A stretch of DNA of 33,994 nucleotides from a virus. The first letter of the stretch is position 1. Every line of letters starts with the position of its first letter. Where the stretch lies: positions 1-33,994 of IMG/VR virus record IMGVR_UViG_3300042945_000515, one strand, 5' to 3'. Position numbers and translations under genes: made by a program. The notes under the pieces are model-generated. The model saw only the letters and a list, made by a program, of their open reading frames with translations. It ran no database searches and was not told the DNA's origin. Below, in pieces: positions 18,137 to 25,134 of the stretch.

Positions 18137-18496
18137 ATGAGTAATATACAGAAGCCCGCCTCGGCAACAGCAAAAGAAAAGAAACTAATGCTTTTCCCTG
18201 GCGACCCTTTAATCAAGACATTGAAGCCAGACTACTATGTTATTGTAGACCCAGGCAGTCTTGAAGTCATATTTGATTCATCGGCGGATGCTAGCGAAGG
18301 GGATCCAGATGATCCAGAAGATGACCCAGAAGATCCTTATGTTAATAATCTAAAGGCTCCTTCTTTATCTGATATTACTTTAGTTAGCAAAACAATGGTT
18401 ACTGATAAAAATAAAAATCAGTTTATTGAATTTGTATTTAATGTTAAAAATAGCGGTGGAGACACAGTGATAGGGGCAGAAATTTATGGACAATAA
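18137..18496 (+). CDS. Small tail protein with acidic Asp/Pro/Glu linker
   Basis: A 119-residue protein between the hub and a fibre gene. It has three visible parts: a Lys-rich start (residues 1-20), a short beta-like segment (FPGDPLIKTLKPDYYVIVDPG), an acidic linker near residues 56-68 (GDPDDPEDDPEDP), and a C-terminal beta segment (QFIEFVFNVKNSGGDTVIGA). The linker DNA shows small tandem repeats of GATCCAGA-like units. It has no ribosome site and may be translated from a leaderless message. The role is unknown. It is probably an adaptor or chaperone for the fibre complex. Confidence 0.6.
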   Translation: MSNIQKPASATAKEKKLMLFPGDPLIKTLKPDYYVIVDPGSLEVIFDSSADASEGDPDDPEDDPEDPYVNNLKAPSLSDITLVSKTMVTDKNKNQFIEFVFNVKNSGGDTVIGAEIYGQ

Positions 18497-19442
18497 TGTA
18501 AATGTATTTGGAGAGTATGTATTCTATGAAGACAATAAAGAGATCTTTCGTAGCAAAAACCTATTAACTAAATTTGGTAAAAGATATTTAACCCAGTATC
18601 TAGCTGGGCAATCTAGTGCTAGCCTTAAAGACATAGCCCTCGGCATCGGATCGGTAGCAGCAACAGATAATGATACCCAACTCGGATTTGAATTCTATAA
18701 ATCTCCAGTATCAATGAATAGTATTGATATACAGACAAGCCCATTAACAGGTATTACCACATATGGAGTTGTTCATAAAACAACAATTCCAGTAGACGTA
18801 GCTGGAATAATTAATGAAGTTGGCCTTTTCCCAAGCGTAGCTTTAGGAAGTACCGACTATGCAAGTAATTCTATTTCTACATTTGAAGATAATCAGAGTT
18901 GGCTAGACTCTGCAGGCTTATCTCCTACAATGACTACCACTCCTTTCCCAAAAATTGGTGCGTCGTATCTTTCAATAGGAGCAGGCGCCTCTCAATCAAA
19001 GGAATATTTTTATAATTTTAATTTAGATATATCAGGATACAGCGCACTGGATAGCCTAACTCTTGCATACTATCAGAGTGATACAAACTTAGACTACGTA
19101 TTTGTAAGAATGTATGATTCAAGTAATCGTTATTATGAAATTAGATATGCAGGAGATTTATCAATAGGTTACAAAATTAAATCGTTAACTTTAAACAACC
19201 TGTATAGCAGCGGATTTGGATCGGGAACACCAGACCAAACATCTATCGTTAAGATATCTTGTGGGGTAAAGGCTAAGTCCTCTGGCGCAACAACAACTTT
19301 ATTTGACGGAATGAGAATTAATGATGAAGATTCATTTAGAACAGACTATGGAATGATTAGTAGATCAGTTCTTACAAATCCTATAACAAAATCATTAGGA
19401 AAGCAGATGGTCATAGAGTATAGAATTGGATTAAACTTCTAA
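18486..19442 (+). CDS. Minor tail / fibre protein
   Basis: A 318-residue protein overlapping the previous stop by 11 nt. Residues 1-110 contain a pattern frequent in phage fibre-base proteins (FGEYVFYEDNKEIFRSKNLL, then FGKRYLTQYLAG, KDIALGIGSVAATDNDTQLG, and IINEVGLFPS). That pattern forms an anchoring domain with a conserved GIG...A...T.L motif. Residues 150-270 look like a jelly-roll sugar-binding module (SYLSIGAGASQSKEYFYNF; YYQSDTNLDYVFVRMYDSS). It is probably part of the receptor-binding apparatus together with the 982-aa protein encoded next, which begins in the TAATG overlap. Confidence 0.7.
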   Translation: MDNNVNVFGEYVFYEDNKEIFRSKNLLTKFGKRYLTQYLAGQSSASLKDIALGIGSVAATDNDTQLGFEFYKSPVSMNSIDIQTSPLTGITTYGVVHKTTIPVDVAGIINEVGLFPSVALGSTDYASNSISTFEDNQSWLDSAGLSPTMTTTPFPKIGASYLSIGAGASQSKEYFYNFNLDISGYSALDSLTLAYYQSDTNLDYVFVRMYDSSNRYYEIRYAGDLSIGYKIKSLTLNNLYSSGFGSGTPDQTSIVKISCGVKAKSSGATTTLFDGMRINDEDSFRTDYGMISRSVLTNPITKSLGKQMVIEYRIGLNF

Positions 19443-22390
19443 TGACTACAAGGGGTTATGGGGATAGATGGTGGGAGCAAACTAAGCCTGCAGATTTAGA
19501 AAAAACAAATACTGCCTCCGCTGCCGTAGCTTCTCAGACATCTAAAGATTCTTATACAAAAAAGATTAGCCTGCCCCTAGTTAAAGCTAAACAGTATAAG
19601 TTTTTCTTTACATACTTTCATCAGGATCCTGATACTCAAGAGGTAAAAGAAAGTGATAAGTCCCCAGTCTGGACTGAATCTTTTACTATTCCTAATTTAA
19701 CTAAAGCGGTACAGAATTTAACATTAACAGCAGGTTCACAGTCTTACGGAGTTAAGTTTAATCTTGATCCAACAAGCGTACAAGAAGATGTTGTTATATT
19801 TGAAAGCTTTACAAGCGATTTTGCTTCTCAAACAATAGTTTATGCTGGCACCTCTACTAACGTTTCAATACTTACTACGGGAGCAAATGCATTTACCCCA
19901 CGCTGGATAAAAGTTAGATCTAGAGATAAATGGGACGACCTAAACATATCAGAAGCTACTGCTGGGCCAGTTACGCCATTTAGTGCAGATGTTGATACTT
20001 CAACTCCTCCAAAGGCTCCAGTAGGTGTATCAGTAAATGCAGCAATAGATACCGAAGACAAGAGCGGGTTTAGCATAAAGATGAATGTATCTTGGACTGC
20101 AAGTACAGATGCTAATACTAATGGCTATGTAATTAGATGGTCTCCAAATAATCCTGCAGTTGTTACAAACCCCGTATGGGAATACGGACAGGTAGATGGA
20201 AGAGCAACAAACACTTTTTCTATAACAGGATTGACTCCAAACACAGTGTACTACTGGCAGGTTACAGCAAAAAGCCCATTCAATGCAATCTCATGGAATA
20301 CTTCAGTAACAGGACAGGTGGTATCTGGAACCTTTGGCCCAATATCAGATCCGAATGCTCCAGACGGAAACATTCAATTAAGATCTATCTTGTCTATAGG
20401 CGGAAAAACGGCAGACCTATTTAAAATAGGAACTGGAATTACACAGTCAATCAATACATCTACAACAATTACGCCATCGCTAGTGTCTGGAACATACAAC
20501 GGAATTATTCTAGATAGATCGACAACAAATTTTGGACACAACTATTGGTTAAATACTGGCCAGTTTAGAGTCGGAAGCTCAAGCTCATTCCTATATTGGG
20601 ATGGAGCAGATATATATACAACTGGAAAAATTAATGCAACTGGAGGATCATTTACGGGTGACATTCAACTTGCAAGCGGAACGCTGTATGCGGGATCAAA
20701 TCCAAATTCAGGAGCAAGAGTAAGATTAAGTAATGCAGGAATCTTTGCATATAACTCTTCAAGTACAAATAATACAACAGGTTTAACATTTTCTTTGCAG
20801 CAGTCAAACGGTCAGATAGACGCAAGAGAAGGAACTGTCGGAGGCTGGACTCTAGCTACAACAGGTCTGTCTTCTACCAATACAAAAATTGAAAGTAATG
20901 GAACAATAACTTTAGGAGACATTACTGGAACACTTGGCTCTATTATAAGATTAAGCGCAACAGATCCATTCAGAATTTGGGTTGGATCACAAGATTCTGC
21001 CGTTGCAAGAGATAATTATTTTGCTGTGAGTAGAGAAGGGGTTATGTATGCCAGAGGTGCTGTGATAACTGGAAACGTTCAGATAACTTCAGGTAGTACG
21101 TATGACTCAATTGTTGCCGCACAAGCAGCTGCAGCTGCTGCAAATTCAACAGCAGGAACTGCAAGTACAAATGCAACAGCAGCGTTAACAACCGCTAATG
21201 GTAAAAACTCAATTTTTAGAACAGGCTCAACCCCAACAGCATTAAAAGCAGGAGATATATGGATCAATTTTAATGACCAAAATAAGTTATATGTTGCCGA
21301 AGCTGCAGGAGTAAATAACTGGGTATTATCTAGAGATGCATCTATTGCAGCAGCAGTAGCTACAGCAGACGATGCTCTGGCAAAAGCTACAGCAGCAGTA
21401 AACACTGCAAACAATGCATACCCTGCTGCCAACTTCAGCAAGTCAGCAATTCTTCAAGCAATTAATGCCTCTTCAAATGGAACAAAATTAAATGGTGGAG
21501 TTCTCGAGGCGGGCACAGTAGTTGCAGATAACGTAGTTTCAACATATGTTTATGCAGGATTTATATCAGCAGATAAAATTAATGCAGGAACCCTACAAGG
21601 ACGAGACATAAATGTAACTGGTGAAACATTAGGAACTGGAACCTTTGATTCTGATTCTGGAACATATGGAAATATATCGTCCGCATCTAATGCTTTTTCT
21701 ACATTCTATGAAAGAACTCCAATAGGAGGGTTTTCTGCAGTCAAGTCTGTCGGTGTAAATGCAATAGCTTTAATATCAACAAACACTGCAGGTGTAACAA
21801 GCTCCTGGTATCCATACTATGATGGCTCTGGAGATCTCGGAGTTAAATCAAGTTCTACTACAAGCACTTTTAGATGGAGAAACTTAAGACTAACTGGAAG
21901 CATCATGCTTGGTGGAGATGGATCTAATGATACTCCTTCAACTAGCACAAGCCTTGCTGCAACTAGACCTAGAATAAGAATTTTTAGTGATGGTAGAATA
22001 TTTGCAAATACTTTAGGAACAGGTTCGGGAAACAATATAGTCCAGGATGGCGGTTATTTAAATGTACAGGTTTCTAGCTTAAAATATAAGGAGAATGTCG
22101 CACCAATAGATAAATCTGGATACTTAAATATAATTAATTCTTTAAGTCCAGTAAACTACAACTACATTGGAGATACGGGGTACAACGGAAACCCAAGAAA
22201 GCTATCGGGTTTAATTGCGGAAGATCTTCATGAAATACCACAACTTAGAACTGTTGTAAACTATGATCAAGATAACCAGCCCGACGGTATAGCATATGAT
22301 AGATTGGTGGCCTCTGTAATTTTAGCTATTCAGGAGCTTTCAGATAAAGTTGACTCTATTTCTTCTAGGCTTGACGCCCTAGAGTCATAA
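19442..22390 (+). CDS. Tail fibre with fibronectin-III domain and S74 self-cleaving chaperone
   Basis: A 982-residue protein. Residues about 188-292 form a fibronectin type III domain (KMNVSWTASTDANTNGYVIRW, then TFSITGLTPNTVYYWQVTA). A fibre shaft follows with repeated GKINATGGSFTGD and RGAVITGNVQITSG units, and an Ala-rich coiled coil lies near residues 555-665. The last about 105 residues are a Peptidase_S74 intramolecular chaperone: SSLKYKENVAPI at 878-889, LSGLIAEDLHEIP, and YDRLVASVILAIQELSDKV. S878 (or S879) and K883 are the likely cleavage dyad. Such chaperones trimerise and fold the fibre, then cut themselves off. It is the main receptor-binding candidate. Confidence 0.85.
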   Translation: MTTRGYGDRWWEQTKPADLEKTNTASAAVASQTSKDSYTKKISLPLVKAKQYKFFFTYFHQDPDTQEVKESDKSPVWTESFTIPNLTKAVQNLTLTAGSQSYGVKFNLDPTSVQEDVVIFESFTSDFASQTIVYAGTSTNVSILTTGANAFTPRWIKVRSRDKWDDLNISEATAGPVTPFSADVDTSTPPKAPVGVSVNAAIDTEDKSGFSIKMNVSWTASTDANTNGYVIRWSPNNPAVVTNPVWEYGQVDGRATNTFSITGLTPNTVYYWQVTAKSPFNAISWNTSVTGQVVSGTFGPISDPNAPDGNIQLRSILSIGGKTADLFKIGTGITQSINTSTTITPSLVSGTYNGIILDRSTTNFGHNYWLNTGQFRVGSSSSFLYWDGADIYTTGKINATGGSFTGDIQLASGTLYAGSNPNSGARVRLSNAGIFAYNSSSTNNTTGLTFSLQQSNGQIDAREGTVGGWTLATTGLSSTNTKIESNGTITLGDITGTLGSIIRLSATDPFRIWVGSQDSAVARDNYFAVSREGVMYARGAVITGNVQITSGSTYDSIVAAQAAAAAANSTAGTASTNATAALTTANGKNSIFRTGSTPTALKAGDIWINFNDQNKLYVAEAAGVNNWVLSRDASIAAAVATADDALAKATAAVNTANNAYPAANFSKSAILQAINASSNGTKLNGGVLEAGTVVADNVVSTYVYAGFISADKINAGTLQGRDINVTGETLGTGTFDSDSGTYGNISSASNAFSTFYERTPIGGFSAVKSVGVNAIALISTNTAGVTSSWYPYYDGSGDLGVKSSSTTSTFRWRNLRLTGSIMLGGDGSNDTPSTSTSLAATRPRIRIFSDGRIFANTLGTGSGNNIVQDGGYLNVQVSSLKYKENVAPIDKSGYLNIINSLSPVNYNYIGDTGYNGNPRKLSGLIAEDLHEIPQLRTVVNYDQDNQPDGIAYDRLVASVILAIQELSDKVDSISSRLDALES

Positions 22391-22399
22391 TGGTATACT
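22371..22399 (+). promoter_or_regulatory. Promoter for the two small post-fibre genes
   Basis: TTGACG (22371-22376) and TATACT (22394-22399) at 17-bp spacing, with TGG in front of the -10 (22391-22393). The -35 lies in the last codons of the fibre gene. A strong AAGGAGATAT site and ATG follow 20-30 nt downstream. Confidence 0.75.
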
Positions 22400-22421
22400 G
22401 TAAATCTATCAAGGAGATATA

Positions 22422-22580
22422 ATGGAAAAAGCAGAACTCGTAATACAAGCATTGCAACAGCGCATTGGCGAAATTGTCTCACAATATGAGACGCATGTAG
22501 CAATTCTTAGAGCGGAAATAACCCAACTATCTGAGCAAGTTAAATCAGAAGAAGTTCCAGCGGAACAAACAAAGGAGTAG
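22422..22580 (+). CDS. 52-aa coiled-coil protein
   Basis: This small gene has an excellent ribosome site (AAGGAGATAT, 22411-22420) right before its ATG and its own promoter. The product is 52 residues: one long amphipathic helix (ELVIQALQQRIGEIVSQYE, then VAILRAEITQLSEQV) and a short acidic Pro-containing end. There is no membrane segment. The following gene starts 3 nt after its stop. Small coiled-coil proteins after fibre genes may act in fibre assembly or lysis, but I know no function for this one. Confidence 0.75.
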   Translation: MEKAELVIQALQQRIGEIVSQYETHVAILRAEITQLSEQVKSEEVPAEQTKE

Positions 22581-22583
22581 ATC

Positions 22584-23021
22584 GTGGCAGAGATCATATC
22601 AAGACCTATTAATTCTGGAGACCCAGTAACAGCAGAAATTATAAATAATCTAGTATTAGATTTAAATAAATTAAATCAAGCTACTGCGCCGACATTTAAG
22701 TTGACACTGGATAGCACTGGAAATAAGGTCCCAGATGGCGCAGCCGTATCTCAAAAGGTATACAGCACAGTTATAACTAAACCAATAAAGAACAGTAGCA
22801 AAACAGGGGGCACATGGGATTTTACAAAATCTAATATTAAGTTTGCCACCACTCCAAGATGCTGGGTTCAAGTTCAAAATTCAAATACATCTCTTCCAGC
22901 CACCGCATTTAACTTTACTGTGGTTATAACTGCAGTTAGCACAAAATCTATGACGTTTCAGGTAAGAGGCAATTTTACAGAGGGAACACACGATTTTGTT
23001 TGCTTTGCAGCAGACGCATAA
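22584..23021 (+). CDS. Small beta-rich protein after the fibre genes
   Basis: A 145-residue protein with a GTG start, AAAGGAG (22571-22577) lying 6 nt upstream inside the end of the previous gene. The N-terminus (SRPINSGDPVTAEIINNLVLDLNKLNQ) resembles attachment segments of small fibre or tip proteins. The rest is beta-rich (TFKLTLDSTG; FNFTVVITAVSTKSMTFQVRG), suggestive of a compact jelly-roll or Ig-like head. It may be a small tip or accessory fibre. No family recognised. Confidence 0.65.
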   Translation: MAEIISRPINSGDPVTAEIINNLVLDLNKLNQATAPTFKLTLDSTGNKVPDGAAVSQKVYSTVITKPIKNSSKTGGTWDFTKSNIKFATTPRCWVQVQNSNTSLPATAFNFTVVITAVSTKSMTFQVRGNFTEGTHDFVCFAADA

Positions 23022-23027
23022 ACCCTA

Positions 23028-23055
23028 TTGACAAGCTAAACCAATATGTTACAAT
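23028..23055 (+). promoter_or_regulatory. Strong promoter at the structural/replication junction
   Basis: A perfect TTGACA (23028-23033), 16-bp spacer, then TACAAT (23050-23055) preceded by TGT (extended -10). Transcription would begin near 23062. It is the best sigma-70-like promoter in the window. Confidence 0.85.
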
Positions 23056-23065
23056 TACTGTAACA
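23047..23065. promoter_or_regulatory. Candidate operator: 7+7 bp inverted repeat over the -10
   Basis: TGTTACA (23047-23053) and TGTAACA (23059-23065) are perfect inverted copies separated by 5 bp (ATTAC). The repeat covers the -10 and the expected start site, so a dimeric protein bound here should block the promoter. Its regulator cannot be named; the HTH-like protein at 24041-24523 is one candidate. Confidence 0.6.
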
Positions 23066-23067
23066 CC

Positions 23068-23092
23068 AAAGTCACGTACCCGTGACTTTTTT
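23068..23092 (+). terminator. Rho-independent terminator or attenuator ahead of the replication genes
   Basis: AAAGTCACG (23068-23076) pairs perfectly with CGTGACTTT (23081-23089) across a TACC loop, followed by further T residues. It stops read-through from the structural genes, but it also lies only about 6 nt after the predicted start of the promoter just described. Confidence 0.9.
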
Positions 23093-23109
23093 ACATATTA
23101 AGGTAGACA

Positions 23110-23910
23110 ATGAGTAACGATTTAAAATGGATGATATCATCCGACCAGCAATTCCCATATCAAGATGACAAGATGATTGCCCTTTGGTTTAAGGTAATGA
23201 AGTGGTTTAAGCCAGACGTTGTTGACTACCTTGGTGATACAGACGATCAAGCCTGCTATAGCAAGTATACAGAAGGAAGATCAGCAGAGTTTTTAAACCT
23301 TCACAAGACTGATAGTAGAGATCTTATTGTTCCAATGATGCGACATGAGGCAAAGGGCGCAAGAGATTTTTATACAAAGACACGAGAGATGTTGCCAGAA
23401 GCGCAACTGTTTTCAGCACTAGGAAACCACGATGTTAGAATTTTTAATTATGTAGATGCAAAGCTTCCTGACTATATTAATGAGGTAACTCCAGAAGCAC
23501 TTTGGGGATTAGACTCTTTGGGTTATGAATATATTCACTATAACGAATTGCCTAAGCGCCGCTTCGGAGATATCCACGTACACCATGGACTCTCAATTGC
23601 AGCAACTGGTTCTGTTCGCAAGGACATGGAAGACCTACAGGTATCTTTAATTAGAGGTCACTCTCACAGAATTGCATCTCACCTAGTTACTTATGAATTA
23701 CGAAACGGCGGAGAAGGAGAAACACTTCGAGGCTACGAGCTTGGGCATATGTGTGACGAAAAGGGTCCAGGAATGAAGTACATGCAACACCACGACTGGC
23801 AAAAGGGATTTGCTATCGCTCACATTGTCAATGATTATCCGCATATACAGATGATCCACGTAGCGCCTGATTATTCATGCGTTGTTGACGGGAAGTTGTT
23901 TACACTATAA
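23110..23910 (+). CDS. Calcineurin-like metallophosphoesterase
   Basis: A 266-residue protein with the metallophosphoesterase motif series: D12-Q-Q (normally DxH), GDTDD (42-46), GNHD (105-108), HVHHG (156-160) and GHSH (183-186). These bind two metals for phosphodiester or phosphomonoester hydrolysis. The first motif has Gln in place of His at position 14, which may alter one metal site. Phages often carry such enzymes beside replication genes as nucleases or nucleotide phosphatases, and the substrate here is unknown. AAGGTAG lies 5 nt before the ATG. It is the first gene after the junction promoter/terminator, so it is the main test of how that element works. Confidence 0.85.
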   Translation: MSNDLKWMISSDQQFPYQDDKMIALWFKVMKWFKPDVVDYLGDTDDQACYSKYTEGRSAEFLNLHKTDSRDLIVPMMRHEAKGARDFYTKTREMLPEAQLFSALGNHDVRIFNYVDAKLPDYINEVTPEALWGLDSLGYEYIHYNELPKRRFGDIHVHHGLSIAATGSVRKDMEDLQVSLIRGHSHRIASHLVTYELRNGGEGETLRGYELGHMCDEKGPGMKYMQHHDWQKGFAIAHIVNDYPHIQMIHVAPDYSCVVDGKLFTL

Positions 23911-24095
23911 TGTGGTGCGGAAAATGTGGTGGTAGAGTTTTTGTAGACAGAGTATTCTCACAAAAGCTACACGTAGAGTTGTTCTGCATTCTATGCGGGA
24001 AAAGAAATATGATTAATAAAGAGACGAGTGCTTTCGGGAAATGGTTAGAAAAAAGAGAAACAGCAAACTCAAAAAACTACGGTATTTCTTCTTAA
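23910..24095 (+). CDS. Small zinc-ribbon protein (61 aa)
   Basis: This gene starts in a TAATG overlap with the phosphoesterase. Two cysteine pairs (C3-x2-C6 and C26-x2-C29) form a zinc ribbon, followed by a polar, Lys-rich end. Zinc ribbons of this size bind nucleic acid or a protein partner. The last 55 nt overlap the next gene in another frame, and the basic tail beyond residue 42 lies in the overlap. Confidence 0.65.
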   Translation: MWCGKCGGRVFVDRVFSQKLHVELFCILCGKRNMINKETSAFGKWLEKRETANSKNYGISS

Positions 24096-24523
24096 ACGAT
24101 AAAGTACATAAGGTTTTGAGGTCATCTAGATCTAAAGATGAATTAGTTGCTTGGTGCTACCCTGATCATAAAAGAGTTATGTACTCTTACTCTCAAGTTG
24201 AAAAGCATATGGAAAATGCTTACAGCATGAAAGATGTCTCTGGGCTTTTAAATAAGCACACAGTAACTCTTCACGATTATATTTTAGAGGGAAAGATTAA
24301 GGCTCCTTCAAAGATATATCCGATAGGAGATCCAGAAAATAAAAACTGGTCTAAGTATATGTTTAGTCAGAAGGATGTATTGCAGGTGCACGAGTTTATA
24401 TTAGACTCAGGGCATTCTAAAAATGTTCCTTCAAGGGCTGAATTGCTAGGTCTTTTCAAACACAACATTATATTGTATACTAAGACTGACTCGGGATTCG
24501 TACCAGTATGGAAGGCGGAGTAA
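24041..24523 (+). CDS. Probable DNA-binding protein with HTH-like segment
   Basis: A 160-residue protein with a strongly basic N-terminus (VRKKRNSKLKKLRYFF). A middle segment (YSYSQVEKHMENAYSMKDVSGLLNKHTVTLHDYILEGKI, quoted in parts; about residues 48-87) looks like the winged helix of MerR/excisionase-type proteins (DVSGLLNKHTVTLHDYI). It could be a regulator or architectural DNA-binding protein. The start overlaps the zinc-ribbon gene by 55 nt and has only a weak site (CGGGAA). No other start codon before M47 is convincing. The function is inferred from the HTH-like pattern. Confidence 0.6.
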   Translation: MVRKKRNSKLKKLRYFFLNDKVHKVLRSSRSKDELVAWCYPDHKRVMYSYSQVEKHMENAYSMKDVSGLLNKHTVTLHDYILEGKIKAPSKIYPIGDPENKNWSKYMFSQKDVLQVHEFILDSGHSKNVPSRAELLGLFKHNIILYTKTDSGFVPVWKAE

Positions 24524-24627
24524 TGAACAGAAGTATTACTTGCCCTACGTGTGGAAAAGAATGGGAATTGCGATGGGGCATATTCGCCCATGATAGTTTA
24601 TCTAGGCATATGAAGGAGCACAAGTGA
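24523..24627 (+). CDS. C2H2 zinc-finger microprotein (34 aa)
   Basis: This gene begins in a TAATG overlap with the upstream gene and ends in a GTGA overlap with the next start, so it fits exactly between them. The 34-residue product has C7-x2-C10 and H29-x3-H33, which is the classical C-x2-C-x(n)-H-x3-H zinc finger with an 18-residue middle. A GKEW.LRW segment follows the cysteines and RHMKEHK closes it. It probably binds nucleic acid or a partner protein. Perfect coupling on both sides makes it a likely real gene. Confidence 0.7.
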   Translation: MNRSITCPTCGKEWELRWGIFAHDSLSRHMKEHK

Positions 24628-24827
24628 CAACTAGAGTTAAGGTGGACCTCTCGTTCACACGCAATTTAGGCAATTACGAAAGCATCAAGATAGGTGTTGG
24701 CGTTGAAGATGATCTCCGCTCTGGAGAAAGTGTTGATGCGGCAACAGAAAGAGTTTATAAGTTTGTTGAAAACAAGCTTATTCAAAAGACTCGTGAGGTA
24801 GAAGAAGAGCTCAAGAGTGGCAAATGA
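24624..24827 (+). CDS. 67-aa conserved-looking protein
   Basis: The GTG start at 24624 has GAAGGAG (24613-24619) 4 nt upstream. The product has a beta part (VKVDLSFTRNLGNYESIKIGVGVED) and then an acidic helix (SVDAATERVYKFVENKLIQKTREVEEEL). The RNLGNYESIKI-VGVED pattern is one I associate with small proteins in replication modules of tailed phages, with no assigned function. It is coupled both upstream (GTGA) and downstream (11-nt overlap). Confidence 0.7.
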   Translation: MTTRVKVDLSFTRNLGNYESIKIGVGVEDDLRSGESVDAATERVYKFVENKLIQKTREVEEELKSGK

Positions 24828-25134
24828 GAAACAGCCATATATTCTTATAAGCCTTTACCTTTCCCTATATAAAGAAAGATACAACAAGGTTGTAACAATA
24901 AACAAGTTTCGTGAGAAGTGGGCTATGCAAGATGTCATTGATAGTGTAGGATATGACCGTGCAGTTGAGTTGTTAAAGTATTACTTTAAAACATCGAAGT
25001 CTGGTCATCCGCTAAACTTTTTTTACAACAACTTTGACAGGATAGACAGCCTAGAAAAAGAGATTAAGAAGGATAGGGCAGTACGCAGTATCCTTTTAGA
25101 AGAAACAAAAAAGATGGTAGAGGGCGAAGAGTGA
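24817..25134 (+). CDS. Possible helicase-loader-type protein
   Basis: A 105-residue protein with a GTG start overlapping the previous gene by 11 nt and ending in a GTGA overlap with the helicase gene. It is rich in aromatic and charged residues and mostly helical (YKERYNKVVTINKFREKW; YDRAVELLKYYFKTS; LNFFYNNFDRIDSLEKEI). The size and position immediately before a DnaB-type helicase suggest a loader or helicase accessory protein. This is inference from context; no loader motif is visible. Confidence 0.55.
   Translation: MANEKQPYILISLYLSLYKERYNKVVTINKFREKWAMQDVIDSVGYDRAVELLKYYFKTSKSGHPLNFFYNNFDRIDSLEKEIKKDRAVRSILLEETKKMVEGEE

Noticed and set aside
20176-20424. Alternative-frame ORF of 82 codons within the tail fibre gene
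   Set aside because: It overlaps the fibronectin-III coding region in another frame, has no ribosome site, and its composition is not protein-like.
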